From Prevotella sp. (lineage in GTDB: Bacteria > Bacteroidota > Bacteroidia > Bacteroidales > Bacteroidaceae): 64,000 bases of DNA. The DNA is taken from the NCBI GenBank assembly GCA_022781445.1, contig JALETQ010000005.1, forward strand, positions 40,300 to 104,299. The letters are read 5' to 3'. This document shows, piece by piece, positions 28,719 to 38,104 of this stretch. The notes under the pieces were generated by a model. It searched no databases. It saw nothing but the letters and a program-made list of their open reading frames with translations, and was not told where the DNA came from. The translations under genes were made by a program, and so were the position numbers. How positions within the stretch are numbered: the stretch's first letter is position 1; each line of letters begins with the position of its first letter.

Positions 28719-29804
28719 TTATCCATGAATGCCAAAGGCGACACAAACGGTCACCAAAACAATGTTCAGGAGTGCCAAAGGCATCAGGTATTTCCACTCA
28801 AGCGTCAAGATTTGGTCTACACGAAGACGGGGGAATGTCCAACGAATCCACATGAGAAGCCATACGACAAAGAACGATTTTCCGAGGAACCAAACAATTC
28901 CGGGAATATAGTTCATCACCTGATCGAAAGCCTCTACACCGATATTCAATGGAGCCCAACCACCGAGGAAAATGGTGGACGCAATGGCAGAAATAACGAA
29001 AAGGTTGAGATATTCGGCCAAATAGTAGAATCCAAAGCCCATACCCGAATATTCGGTATGATAACCGGCAGTCAGCTCACTCTCGGCTTCTGCCAAGTCG
29101 AACGGACCTCTGTTTGCCTCTGCATTGCCGGCAATAAGGAACACGACGAATGCGATGATGGCAGGAATGTGCCCCTTGACGATCAACCAGTTCCACGGAC
29201 CAGTCTGGGATTCTACGATACCGCTGATTTGCATGGTACCCGTAAGTACCACAGCCGTAATCAGGCAGAGACACAATGACATCTCATACGAAATCATCTG
29301 CACTGCTCCACGCATGGCACTCACAACAGAATATTTGTTGTTACTACCCCATCCTGCCAAGAACATTCCGACGATTCCTATACTAGAAATCGCGGTTACG
29401 AGGAAAATTCCGACATTGAAGTCAAGCACTATGGCACCATTGTTCCACGGAAGGAAAGAGAATGTACCCACAGAGGCTGCAATCACGAGGAACGGAGCGA
29501 TGAGATATAGCAATTTATCTGCCTTGTCAACGAAGAAGATCTCCTTGATAAGCATTTTCAATACGTCTGCAAGCACCTGAAGTAATCCCCAAGGACCTAC
29601 ACGCATCGGACCTAGACGACATTGAAAATAGGCGCAGACCTTGCGTTCCATGAATATCAATATGATGGCTAAAACGGCGTAACCAAGCAACAAGAGTACA
29701 CCAACGAGCACACATTCGATCAGGATTGACCAAAAATCTCCCAAGCCCAATGTTTGGCGGAGGAGCGAATCAAACCATGTTGTAACTAAACTAAAATCAA
29801 ACAT
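28719..29804 (-). CDS. nuoH: NADH-quinone oxidoreductase subunit H
   Basis: This 361-residue membrane subunit forms the quinone chamber and its proton link. Family signatures are LIFMERKVCAYFQCRLGPMRVGP split around GPWGLLQVLADVLKML, then NRGPFDLAEAESELTAGY, and RWTFPRLRVDQ near the end. The ATG at 29804 leaves one base after the nuoCD stop. A TTG at 29816 is a possible alternative that would overlap nuoCD. Confidence 0.95.
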   Translation of the reverse strand: MFDFSLVTTWFDSLLRQTLGLGDFWSILIECVLVGVLLLLGYAVLAIILIFMERKVCAYFQCRLGPMRVGPWGLLQVLADVLKMLIKEIFFVDKADKLLYLIAPFLVIAASVGTFSFLPWNNGAIVLDFNVGIFLVTAISSIGIVGMFLAGWGSNNKYSVVSAMRGAVQMISYEMSLCLCLITAVVLTGTMQISGIVESQTGPWNWLIVKGHIPAIIAFVVFLIAGNAEANRGPFDLAEAESELTAGYHTEYSGMGFGFYYLAEYLNLFVISAIASTIFLGGWAPLNIGVEAFDQVMNYIPGIVWFLGKSFFVVWLLMWIRWTFPRLRVDQILTLEWKYLMPLALLNIVLVTVCVAFGIHG

Positions 29805-29805
29805 A

Positions 29806-31368
29806 TTATCTATCAATATCAGGAATTACAAAATCTAACGCAGCACCAACCGTAATCAAGTCGGCTATTTTCTCGCCTTTCAGCATTTCGTCCATACAAG
29901 CAACGAGGTTGAGTCCCATAGGTCTGAACTTCAAACGGTAGGGACTCTTGTCACCTTTGGAGTCGAGATAGACTCCGATTTCGCCACGAGCACCTTCGCA
30001 TGAGAAGTACCATTGTCCCTCAGGAACTTTGATGATGGGTTTTTGCTTGATGTAGTATTCGCCTTCGGGAATGTTGTTGATGAGCTGTTCGATGATGCGA
30101 ATACTTTGTTTCATTTCCTCAATGCGGTTGACATAACGGCCAAAGCTGTCTTCGGAATCGCATACGATCTCATCCCATTCCACGCGATCATAGGCTGCAT
30201 AGGGATGATTCTTGCGGACATCACTATGCCATGAAGAAGCTCTTCCCGAGGGCCCGGTAACACCATAGCTGATGATATTCTCCTTATTCATCACGCCAAT
30301 ATTCTTGAAACGGTTGTGCATGATGGCATTATCGCCAAAAACATCCATGTATTCTTTGAACATCGGCTTCATGTAAGCACACAAATCCTTGACATTCTTC
30401 ACGAAGTTGGGATCGATATCATCCTGCAATCCGCCGATGCGGTAATAGTTCTGAATCAACCTTCCACCCGTTGTTTCTTCCATTACGTTGAGTACATGTT
30501 CACGATCACGCATCGAATAAAGGAACGCCGTCAAGGCACCAAGATCCTGCGCACAGCATCCTATATATAAAAGGTGACTATCGAGTCGCTGCAATTCGTC
30601 CATGATGGTACGAATGACTTTGATTCTATCGTTGAGTTCTATGCCCATGGCTTCCTCAATGACTCCTACAAGTGCGTGTCTGTTCATCATGGAAGAAAGA
30701 TAGTCCATGCGGTCGGTCAGTGCCAAGGTCTGCGGATAGGTATATTCCTCACACATCTTCTCGATTCCGCGATGAATATAGCCCAAGTGAGGATAAATCT
30801 TCTTGATTTCTTCACCATTGAGGATGGTCTGCAAACGCAAGACACCGTGTGTAGAAGGGTGTTGCGGACCGATATTTACCACAAAGTCGTCATCGGTATA
30901 GAGAGGTACACGCGTTTCAACCAGTTTCCCGTCATCGTTCAATTCATAACGGCAGGTGTAACTCGGTTCGTCGTCATCATCGAGTGAATATCCTTCTTCG
31001 GGTTGGTAATCCTTACGCAACGGATAACCTTTGAAGTCAGAACGCAAGTAAAGACGGCGCATATCGGGATGTCCGAGAAACTTGATACCGAGAAAATCGA
31101 AAACCTCTCTTTCGAGCAGGTCAGCGGCTTTCCAGCAAGGCACGGTTGTAGGAATCACGTATTCTTCGCCGATTTGCTTGGCAATCATTTTGATACTGAT
31201 ACGTTCATGCGTATCGGTATTCTCGAGGATATAGATACATCCCAGTCCTTCTTCGCCAAAATCCTCACCGATGATGGTCACGAGATAATCGAAATGTTTC
31301 TTCTCTCTCAAGGTTTTCATTTCTTGAGAGAAGTTCTCGAATGTAAGTATCTGATGGTTCAGTTTCAT
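29806..31368 (-). CDS. nuoCD: Fused NADH-quinone oxidoreductase subunit C/D
   Basis: This 520-residue fusion has a NuoC part at residues 1 to about 140 (REVFDFLGIKFLGHPDMRRL and the family end YPLRKDYQ). An acidic linker (EEGYSLDDDDEPSY) joins it to a NuoD part of about residues 160-520 (NIGPQHPSTHGVLRLQT, HRGIEKMCEEY, DRMDYLSSMMN). NuoD contributes the quinone-site histidine in GPQHPSTHG. The fusion is usual in Bacteroidetes. Its start overlaps the nuoB stop by 4 bases. Confidence 0.96.
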   Translation of the reverse strand: MKLNHQILTFENFSQEMKTLREKKHFDYLVTIIGEDFGEEGLGCIYILENTDTHERISIKMIAKQIGEEYVIPTTVPCWKAADLLEREVFDFLGIKFLGHPDMRRLYLRSDFKGYPLRKDYQPEEGYSLDDDDEPSYTCRYELNDDGKLVETRVPLYTDDDFVVNIGPQHPSTHGVLRLQTILNGEEIKKIYPHLGYIHRGIEKMCEEYTYPQTLALTDRMDYLSSMMNRHALVGVIEEAMGIELNDRIKVIRTIMDELQRLDSHLLYIGCCAQDLGALTAFLYSMRDREHVLNVMEETTGGRLIQNYYRIGGLQDDIDPNFVKNVKDLCAYMKPMFKEYMDVFGDNAIMHNRFKNIGVMNKENIISYGVTGPSGRASSWHSDVRKNHPYAAYDRVEWDEIVCDSEDSFGRYVNRIEEMKQSIRIIEQLINNIPEGEYYIKQKPIIKVPEGQWYFSCEGARGEIGVYLDSKGDKSPYRLKFRPMGLNLVACMDEMLKGEKIADLITVGAALDFVIPDIDR

Positions 31369-32057
31369 TTTTCAGCCTCCCCTTTCATTTCTTTTACAAA
31401 TTCTTCAGGCACATCGGTCACGACAATCGGTTTCCGTTTTCTGCCGAGAAGTTCGGCATTGCTTACTCCCAAAGCCTTTTCGTCTTCGGATTGCTTGTGG
31501 TTCGTACCTCCGAGGAATTTCTCAATCTTCACTTTGCGTTGCAACTGCATCATGCCATACATGATGGCCTCCGGACGCGGAGGACAACCCGGAATAAACA
31601 CATCCACGGGCACTATCTCATCGATACCTTTCACTACGTGATAACTCGATTTGAACGGTCCTCCCGAGATGGCACATCCACCGACGGCAATCACATATTT
31701 GGGTTCGGCCATTTCGTCATACAAACGTTTGAATGCCGGTGCCATCTTGTGAGTGATCGTACCGGCACACATAATCAAATCCGCCTGTCGGGGAGAGTTA
31801 CGGGTTACTTCAAATCCGAATCGGGCGAAATCATATCGCGCACATCCTACCGACATGAACTCGATACCACAGCAGCTGGTCGCAAAAGTAAGAGACCAGA
31901 GTGAGTTAGAGCGTCCCCAATTGATGAGTTGATCCAATGAACCGGTTACTACATTGACACCACCTTCATGTAATTCGTCTACGATTTTCTCGAGTGTGTC
32001 ATTGTCTTTGAACTCATCGTAGGGAATACTCTTGATGTGAGGTTTTCTTACTTCCAT
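31365..32057 (-). CDS. nuoB: NADH-quinone oxidoreductase subunit B (cluster N2)
   Basis: This 230-residue subunit holds the terminal [4Fe-4S] cluster N2. The tandem cysteines in ATSCCGIEFM, a third in MCAGTITHKM and a fourth in PGCPPRPEAI are all visible. The ATG at 32057 overlaps nuoA by 10 bases and is preferred over the upstream in-frame TTG at 32078. The C-terminal extension beyond GMMQLQRKVK is longer than in E. coli. Confidence 0.96.
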   Translation of the reverse strand: MEVRKPHIKSIPYDEFKDNDTLEKIVDELHEGGVNVVTGSLDQLINWGRSNSLWSLTFATSCCGIEFMSVGCARYDFARFGFEVTRNSPRQADLIMCAGTITHKMAPAFKRLYDEMAEPKYVIAVGGCAISGGPFKSSYHVVKGIDEIVPVDVFIPGCPPRPEAIMYGMMQLQRKVKIEKFLGGTNHKQSEDEKALGVSNAELLGRKRKPIVVTDVPEEFVKEMKGEAEK

Positions 32058-32398
32058 TCCAATGCTCCTTTCCGCCAAGCGTAAGCCAAGCCAAATACAA
32101 GTACCAACAAGAAGAAGCCAATGCTGAACAGAGCCATGGCACCCATCTTACCTACAACCACGGCCCAAGGATAGAGGAAAAGGGTCTCGATATCGAACAT
32201 CAGGAAAAGAATGGCAAAAAGGTAATAACCGATGCTGACCGGTATCCAAGAGGATCCGCGCGTCGGGATACCACACTCAAATGGCTCACCCTTAACCTTG
32301 TTGTACGAACGTGGCCCCAATAACTTTGCTATAGCATAAGCAGCTATCACTAAGACCATTGCCGTAATGATTACGGTAACAAACAAAGTAAAATACAT
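32048..32398 (-). CDS. nuoA: NADH-quinone oxidoreductase subunit A
   Basis: This 116-residue membrane subunit has three helices and the family segments FECGIPTRGSSWIPVS and FLMFDIETLFLYPWAVV. It is first in an 11-gene operon (A, B, CD, H, I, J, K, L, M, N) with overlaps or gaps of at most 29 bases. No nuoE, nuoF or nuoG lies within or beside the operon. Confidence 0.95.
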   Translation of the reverse strand: MYFTLFVTVIITAMVLVIAAYAIAKLLGPRSYNKVKGEPFECGIPTRGSSWIPVSIGYYLFAILFLMFDIETLFLYPWAVVVGKMGAMALFSIGFFLLVLVFGLAYAWRKGALEWK

Positions 32399-32488
32399 AT
32401 ATGTGTTTTTATTTATAGATGATACGTATCAGCGGTATTGTCTATTCGTTGTGTGTCACTTCTTGAATCGACAAAGCCTAACAGCGTG

Positions 32489-32496
32489 CAAAGGTA
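32489..32496 (-). promoter_or_regulatory. Probable -7 box for the nuo operon
   Basis: The minus strand reads TACCTTTG, a perfect -7 match. The -33 region is AT-rich without a clear TTG. The leader would be about 85 bases. Confidence 0.55.
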
Positions 32497-32804
32497 GTGA
32501 TTTTATAGTAATAAAACCATTCTTTTCAAAAAAAATATTGGTTTCAATTTCGTCTGAGGAACACAAGTACGACATCTGCTACACCATAATTAATTATATA
32601 GGAACTTTCCGTCCGTCAAAAATCCGACCGTCACCGTCGCCTCATGCGTAAATAATAATACAAATCGATCATCAAAGTCCGGCAGATATTACTTGATTGT
32701 CGAACAACTCATATTCGATCGCCATTAAACAGTTGGAATTGAACAAAGCCGACAGGAATTTCGGAGAATGATTGGAGTATCCTGCTTTCCTTATCCATTA
32801 CCTT
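32497..32804. other. AT-rich intergenic stretch
   Basis: Apart from the nuo promoter region at its left edge, I see no gene, RNA or repeat here. Confidence 0.5.
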
Positions 32805-33299
32805 TCACAGCCCTATGCGTTGGTATGCCAATCGTTCATCTCCATTCTGCAGATAAATGATTCCACAATAAATAAACCCATACTTGATAACCAAATGACG
32901 CATGGGGGCATTGTCCCGATGGGTATCGATGCGAAGGGATACCACTTGCCGTGAAGCCCATTCAACAACCTGTCCGAAGATTCCATGTTCACCATGGCGT
33001 GACGCAATGCGGTGGATAGTACCATAGGGCATATCGTTCACCCATGCACCTTCATATATCTGCTTGTAAGTAGGCTCTTCCCCAAAAGCAAGCACGAAAG
33101 TAGCAACGATATTCCCTTCGCGTTCTATCACGTAACTCTCGTTTCTTGCCATATCTTCGCGCAACAAACTCTCTTCAGGATAACCATTGGTCCATTGCAG
33201 ATGATTACCCGATTGACGCATCTTTTCCTTCGCCTCGGAAAAGATGACAAACATATCGGGTAAATCTTCGGGAACAGAATGTCGAAAAGTGTACGTCAT
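32805..33299 (-). CDS. GNAT family N-acetyltransferase
   Basis: This 164-residue protein begins like GNAT acyltransferases (TYTFRHSVPEDLPDMFVIF). It has the motif A/B region as VVSLRIDTHRDNAPMRHLV, followed by KYGFIYCGIIYL, the acetyl-CoA-binding strand-helix pattern. The substrate is unknown. The start codon overlaps the stop of the upstream flavin reductase-like gene as ATGA, so the two are translationally coupled. Confidence 0.8.
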   Translation of the reverse strand: MTYTFRHSVPEDLPDMFVIFSEAKEKMRQSGNHLQWTNGYPEESLLREDMARNESYVIEREGNIVATFVLAFGEEPTYKQIYEGAWVNDMPYGTIHRIASRHGEHGIFGQVVEWASRQVVSLRIDTHRDNAPMRHLVIKYGFIYCGIIYLQNGDERLAYQRIGL

Positions 33300-33808
33300 T
33301 TACTATAAACGTGTTCGATTTCGACCACATAGACAGAATGTAAGCTACCGCCGGGACGATCGTTGTAAAATTGTTTCAGCACCTCTTTGTCCAAGAATGC
33401 AGCTTCAGTCATGTCGGTTTTGAACAGTTTCCGACAGTCCAATGTAATCCTTGCCTGCCCGAACGTCATCGCTCCGCTCTCCAATTCCACCGGTGACAAT
33501 CCCGTTGCGGCCACCTTGTTGATGTCTCGACCACTCTTAGAGCCACAAAGTTGCAAAGCCTTGTGCCAATCTTTGTCATAAAACGACAGCGTCATGCGGT
33601 CATTAGCATCTACAAAATCGTGCGTATATCTCTCCGGTCTAATAAAAACAAACGCCACAGGCTTGTTCCACAACCATCCCAAGCCACCCCAAGACGCTGT
33701 CATCGTGTTGAGTTTTTCTTTCGAACCTGCCGTCACCAGCATCCACTCCTGACCAATGATATCAAAAACATCTTCGCGTCCGAGTTCTTTTCTGTCAATC
33801 TCTTTCAT
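33296..33808 (-). CDS. Flavin reductase-like (split-barrel FMN-binding) protein
   Basis: This 170-residue protein starts at MKEIDRKELGREDVFDIIGQ. Segments MLVTAGSKEKLNTMTASWGG and PVAFVFIRPERYTHDFVDAN match the flavin reductase-like split barrel. KSGRDINKVAATGLSP is the common FMN-side loop. The family transfers electrons from NAD(P)H through FMN; the partner is unknown. The upstream in-frame extension to 33871 is not family-like. The gene overlaps the GNAT gene by 4 bases. Confidence 0.82.
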   Translation of the reverse strand: MKEIDRKELGREDVFDIIGQEWMLVTAGSKEKLNTMTASWGGLGWLWNKPVAFVFIRPERYTHDFVDANDRMTLSFYDKDWHKALQLCGSKSGRDINKVAATGLSPVELESGAMTFGQARITLDCRKLFKTDMTEAAFLDKEVLKQFYNDRPGGSLHSVYVVEIEHVYSK

Positions 33809-33912
33809 CTTTCTTACCTTAGTATATAATAATAAATGATGTTCAAGTACATCCCCCAAACCACCGCGCAATCAGACATGCTTTGGCCAATGCTCGGCCG
33901 GTACGAATTGAT

Positions 33913-33920
33913 GCAAATAT
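33913..33920 (-). promoter_or_regulatory. Possible -7 box for the flavin reductase/GNAT pair
   Basis: The minus strand reads TATATTTG, matching TAnnTTTG. There is no clear -33 element. The leader would be about 100 bases. Confidence 0.4.
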
Positions 33921-34445
33921 ACTACTTTCTATCCAAATCTCCACACATTAGTCACTTATTTTTAGGAGACTCGCTATCGGACAATCGCCGTACATAATGA
34001 TTGTTGGATTACAAAAATGATAGCGAACTATGACAGACTATATCGACGGACAGAATTCCGATAAGAAAAGCGAAAAACGGATACATTCAATAGGTAGATA
34101 TTTTTGGCGAGATTAGCAACAGTATCCGGCTTGGAATCAACGAACAAGGATTCTCCCCCCCTCATCTAATGTATCTCAAGGGAAGCAAAACGCAATATGA
34201 ACCGTTCCGAACTTCATTCACATCGGTTCAAGTTCTCAAAACATTCGCATTTCTCACGCCTAAATATACTATATTCATCCCTTTTCACCGTAAGCCAAAC
34301 ATCATGCACGGTCAATTATTGTCATACCGATTATCAGAACCATTGCATCATCCCCCAATCAGTTCATGAGAGTATACTATACTTTATCACGGCGAGTCCA
34401 AATGAATAAAAAGCGTAATACAATAAAAAAAACGAATCGTAATGT
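33921..34445. other. Intergenic region between divergent genes
   Basis: The stretch is AT-rich and contains no credible gene. Near 34349, CCAATCAGTTCATGAGAG resembles one end of the long-palindrome element, but no body follows. Confidence 0.5.
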
Positions 34446-34476
34446 CTTGTTATTCAAAGATAAAAATGTATCTTTG
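34446..34476 (+). promoter_or_regulatory. Promoter for rpsA
   Basis: TTG at 34447-34449 and TATCTTTG at 34469-34476 fit the Bacteroidetes consensus. The leader is about 70 bases and AT-rich, as expected for a strongly expressed ribosomal gene in this phylum. Confidence 0.75.
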
Positions 34477-34548
34477 CACCGATTTGGGACAGAATTGTCC
34501 TTATCAATTATAAAGTAACCCTTTATTATTCATTATTAATTATCATTT

Positions 34549-36318
34549 ATGTCTAATTTAAAAAACATCCAGCCATTGGAAGACTTCAACTGGGAAGAGT
34601 TTGAAAATGGCTCAAACGTAGGCACAGACAAAGAAGATTTGTTGAAGGCTTACGATGAAACCCTTAACAAGGTTTCAGAACATCAAGTCGTTGAAGGAAA
34701 AGTGATATCTGTCGACAAGAAAGAAGTTGTCGTCAATATCGGCTACAAAAGCGACGGCATCATTCCGGCAAGCGAATTCCGCTACAATCCCGACTTGAAA
34801 GTTGGCGATGTGGTTGAAGTTTACGTTGAAAACCCGGAAGACAAGAAAGGACAGCTCACCCTTTCGCACAAGAAAGCTCGTCTGAGCAAGAGCTGGGAGC
34901 GTGTAAACGCTGCATTGGAGAACGAAGAAGTTATTCAAGGTTACATCAAGTGCCGCACCAAGGGTGGCATGATCGTAGACGTGTTCGGCATCGAAGCCTT
35001 CCTCCCCGGAAGTCAGATCGACGTTCACCCCATCCGCGACTACGATATCTTTGTTGGCAAAACCATGGAATTCAAGGTTGTCAAGATCAATCAAGAGTTC
35101 CGCAACGTGGTTGTGTCTCACAAAGCACTCATTGAAGCCGAACTCGAGCTTCAGAAGAAAGAAATCATCAGCAAACTCGAAAAGGGTCAGATTCTTGAAG
35201 GAACCGTCAAAAACATCACCTCTTACGGCGTATTCGTCGATTTGGGCGGTGTCGACGGACTCATCCACATCACCGATCTCTCCTGGGGTCGTGTCAGCGA
35301 TCCGCACGAAGTGGTTGAACTCGACCAAAAGATTAACGTCGTTATTCTCGACTTCGATGATGAGAAGAAGCGCATAGCCCTCGGTTTGAAACAACTCACT
35401 CCGCATCCGTGGGATGCCCTCGATGCCAACTTGAAAGTAGGCGACCACGTGAAAGGCAAAGTTGTTGTCATCGCCGACTACGGAGCATTCGTTGAAATAG
35501 CTCCCGGTGTAGAAGGACTGATCCACGTTTCGGAAATGTCTTGGAGCCAACACCTGCGTTCGGCACAAGACTTCTTGAAGGTTGGCGACGATATCGAAGC
35601 CGTTATCCTCACCCTCGACCGCGACGAAAGAAAGATGAGTCTCGGCATCAAACAACTCAAAGAAGATCCGTGGGAAGCCATCGAGGTGAAATATCCCGTT
35701 GGAAGCAAGCATGCCGCCAAGGTTCGCAACTTCACAAACTTCGGTATTTTTGTAGAACTTGAAGAAGGTGTTGACGGACTCATCCACATCAGCGACTTGT
35801 CTTGGACCAAGAAAGTGAAACATCCTTCAGAATTCACACAAGTAGGTGTGAACATCGATGTTGTCGTTCTTGAAATCGACAAAGAAAACCGTCGTCTCAG
35901 CCTTGGCCACAAACAACTCGAAGAGAATCCTTGGGACACCTACGAAACCCTGTATATCCCCGGTACCGTTCACACCGGTAAGATTACCGAAATGATGGAC
36001 AAGGGTGCCGTGATCGCCCTCAATGAAGGCGGTGAAGGCTTTGCCACTCCGAAACACTTGGTGAAGGAAGACGGTTCGCAAGCACAACAAGGTGAAGAAC
36101 TCGAATTCAAGGTTATCGAATTCGTGAAGGAAACCAAGCGCATCATTCTCTCCCACTCTCGTACTTTCGAGGAAGACAAAGAGGAAGCAAGAAGAGCTGC
36201 CAAGCGTGCCTCCAAGAAGAAAGAAGAGCCTGTTGTCAATAACGTGGCAGCAAGCACCACTCTCGGTGACCTCGATGCCCTTGCGGAATTGAAAGCCAAG
36301 ATGGAAAAAGGCGAGTAA
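34549..36318 (+). CDS. rpsA: 30S ribosomal protein S1
   Basis: This 589-residue protein has six S1/OB-fold RNA-binding repeats. Their recurring starts (EGKVISVDKKEVVV, GTVKNITSYGVFVDLGG, GKVVVIADYGAFVEIAPG, VRNFTNFGIFVELEEG, GKITEMMDKGAVIAL) and ends (SLGIKQL, SLGHKQLEENPW) are evident. The C-terminal tail is basic and lysine-rich (RRAAKRASKKKEE) and ends KMEKGE. S1 unfolds mRNA leaders for initiation, and Bacteroidetes lean on it because most genes lack Shine-Dalgarno sequences. It is monocistronic with its own promoter. Confidence 0.97.
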   Translation: MSNLKNIQPLEDFNWEEFENGSNVGTDKEDLLKAYDETLNKVSEHQVVEGKVISVDKKEVVVNIGYKSDGIIPASEFRYNPDLKVGDVVEVYVENPEDKKGQLTLSHKKARLSKSWERVNAALENEEVIQGYIKCRTKGGMIVDVFGIEAFLPGSQIDVHPIRDYDIFVGKTMEFKVVKINQEFRNVVVSHKALIEAELELQKKEIISKLEKGQILEGTVKNITSYGVFVDLGGVDGLIHITDLSWGRVSDPHEVVELDQKINVVILDFDDEKKRIALGLKQLTPHPWDALDANLKVGDHVKGKVVVIADYGAFVEIAPGVEGLIHVSEMSWSQHLRSAQDFLKVGDDIEAVILTLDRDERKMSLGIKQLKEDPWEAIEVKYPVGSKHAAKVRNFTNFGIFVELEEGVDGLIHISDLSWTKKVKHPSEFTQVGVNIDVVVLEIDKENRRLSLGHKQLEENPWDTYETLYIPGTVHTGKITEMMDKGAVIALNEGGEGFATPKHLVKEDGSQAQQGEELEFKVIEFVKETKRIILSHSRTFEEDKEEARRAAKRASKKKEEPVVNNVAASTTLGDLDALAELKAKMEKGE

Positions 36319-36370
36319 TCGAACGATTACTCCGTCTTGAGTACACCAAGACAGCATACCTTACACTGTG

Positions 36371-36489
36371 AATTGCCGGAAAGGGTCTTTCCCGTGGCAT
36401 TGTGAACAGATGAACCGCCGGTACGTAGTCCGTACCGACCACGTTCATTCCTTTCTCACGCCCGGAAGAAAAAGAGTCTTTCCGGCAAT
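36371..36489 (+). repeat. Inverted repeat and nested hairpin downstream of rpsA
   Basis: ATTGCCGGAAAG (from 36372) and CTTTCCGGCAAT (36478-36489) are perfect 12-bp arms about 95 bases apart. GGTACG/CGTACC forms a small hairpin inside (about 36419-36435). It could be a 3'-UTR structure, but there is no T tail. Confidence 0.5.
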
Positions 36490-36499
36490 CGCTTTTGTC

Positions 36500-36600
36500 T
36501 GATTGTCGATACAAACCGACAGATACAAAATCCACAAGCACACCAAGGCACAGAAGGGAATTTTCATGAACACCATGAAAGTACATACCTCACAACCAAC
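36500..36600 (-). repeat. Long-palindrome intergenic element, partial copy
   Basis: Only the block order ACAAACCGACAGATACAAAA ... TTTTCATGAACACCATGAAA of the family is recognisable. The ends are missing or diverged. Confidence 0.4.
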
Positions 36601-36784
36601 TGAATAACCGGGGTTGGTTGATTGCTCTGCCGGCAATTCACTTTCTTCGTTCAGGATTCAAATGAATCTTCAAGATTCTATCCTCCCTTACCCTATTCAT
36701 CATTATACACAATTCACACCGTTTTTTTTTATAAACCGACTCAAAAAACATCCGCGGTGATGGTACTTTTCCGTAATAAATAAG

Positions 36785-36792
36785 TATCTTTG
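36785..36792 (+). promoter_or_regulatory. -7 box for the DUF3467 gene
   Basis: TATCTTTG matches perfectly. A weak TTTT lies about 19 bases upstream. The start codon at 36815 leaves a leader under 20 bases. Confidence 0.6.
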
Positions 36793-36814
36793 TAGTCTAA
36801 ACAACAAGAATATC

Positions 36815-37135
36815 ATGGAAAACAACAACAAACAAGAAAAGCAACTGCAAATCGATTTGTCCAACGAAATCGCACAGGGAGTATATTCAAACTTTGCCAT
36901 CATTTCCCATTCCAGTTCAGAGTTCGTCGTCGATTTTGCCCAGCTGGCTCCGGGGATGCCCAAAGCCACCGTTCGCAGCCGTGTCATTCTGGCTCCCGAA
37001 CATGCCAAAAGATTACTTCAAGCCCTCCAAGATAATGTGGTAAGATACGAAGCCGAATTCGGGAAAATCAATTTTCCGAACCAAGAGCCACGTACCATTT
37101 CGCCTTTCAACATCGGTAACAAAGGCGAAGCATAA
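36815..37135 (+). CDS. DUF3467 domain-containing protein
   Basis: This 106-residue protein matches the conserved Bacteroidetes DUF3467 pattern: IDLSNEIAQGVYSNFAIISH, then SSSEFVVDFAQLAPGMPKA, then VILAPEHAKRLLQALQDNV. It is soluble with no signal peptide. The function is unknown. It has its own promoter and is followed by a strong hairpin. Confidence 0.85.
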   Translation: MENNNKQEKQLQIDLSNEIAQGVYSNFAIISHSSSEFVVDFAQLAPGMPKATVRSRVILAPEHAKRLLQALQDNVVRYEAEFGKINFPNQEPRTISPFNIGNKGEA

Positions 37136-37147
37136 TCACCTCACCCA

Positions 37148-37201
37148 CGGTCATCGGCGGTGTCGAAACTGTAATAACGACTTTCGACACCTTGATGACC
37201 G
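37148..37201. repeat. Perfect-arm hairpin downstream of the DUF3467 gene
   Basis: CGGTCATC pairs with GATGACCG, and GGTGTCGAAA with TTTCGACACC, giving about 18 pairs with a small internal loop and a 13-base apical loop. No T tail follows. The outer bases CGGTCAT/ATGACCG are the same as the ends of the long-palindrome elements. Confidence 0.75.
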
Positions 37202-37309
37202 ATATACACTACTCCCAACGGTATCTTCAAATAACCTCATTCCTCATGATGTAAAGACAAGATACTATCCGACCCAACATAACAGTCGTTTAACCCAATA
37301 GGACAGAAG

Positions 37310-38083
37310 ATGGAAATAAAAGAAAAAATAGGCAGATACAATTTTCTTGCCGAACCTTTTCACTGCGATTTTACGGGCAGCTTGACTATGGGTCATCTGG
37401 GAAATAATCTCATCAATGCAGCCGACTTCCATTCGCACGACCGTGGCTTCGGTGTCCGCACCTTACAGGAAGAACATAAAACGTGGGTTCTCTCACGGCT
37501 CACGTTAGAGATGAACATGATGCCGGTGGCATACGCTGACTTTCATGTCGATACTTGGGTGGAGGGCATCATGCGGTTTTTCACCCGTCGCAATTTCAAG
37601 ATCGAAGACAACAACACACATCAGGTTTACGGTTACGGACGCTCCATTTGGGCAATGATTGACACCCGCGACCGAAAGCCCACCAACTTGTTGGAAGTCA
37701 AGGACGGCAAATTGGCCCTTTATGTCGATGCCGATTATCCCTGCCCCATCGAAAAGACTTCAAAAATCAAAACAAGACAGGAGCTACAAATCATAGCGAA
37801 TCATGAGGTTGTGTATAGTGATCTCGACTTAAACGGTCACTTCAACAGCATTAAATACATCGAGCGTATTCTCGATATATTTCCGCCCGTGACCTTCCAA
37901 AAGCAGTTTCTGAAACGCATGGAGATAGCTTACGTCAATGAAGCCTATGCCGGCGAAACGCTCCATTTCTCTACGTCGCAGGCCGACTCCTATACCCATG
38001 TAGTTCGTATAGACAAACTGTCACCCATTGACGGCAAAAATGTTGAAGTGTGTCGCTGCATTCTTCACTTTATCGACCGTTAA
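37310..38083 (+). CDS. Acyl-[acyl-carrier-protein] thioesterase
   Basis: This 257-residue protein has two hotdog domains of the FatA/FatB type. Family segments include GSLTMGHLGNNLINAADFHS, SRLTLEMNMMPVAYADFHVD, and the catalytic region DLDLNGHFNSIKYI, with the Asn and His of NGH. It releases fatty acids from ACP at the end of chain elongation. The gene stands alone and converges on trmD with a 21-base gap. Confidence 0.9.
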   Translation: MEIKEKIGRYNFLAEPFHCDFTGSLTMGHLGNNLINAADFHSHDRGFGVRTLQEEHKTWVLSRLTLEMNMMPVAYADFHVDTWVEGIMRFFTRRNFKIEDNNTHQVYGYGRSIWAMIDTRDRKPTNLLEVKDGKLALYVDADYPCPIEKTSKIKTRQELQIIANHEVVYSDLDLNGHFNSIKYIERILDIFPPVTFQKQFLKRMEIAYVNEAYAGETLHFSTSQADSYTHVVRIDKLSPIDGKNVEVCRCILHFIDR

Positions 38084-38104
38084 AAAACGCAGACATGAAC
38101 AAGA

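Noticed and set aside
34675..35823. 382-codon minus-strand frame opposite rpsA
   Set aside because: It repeats in step with the S1 domains and is the antisense reading of them.
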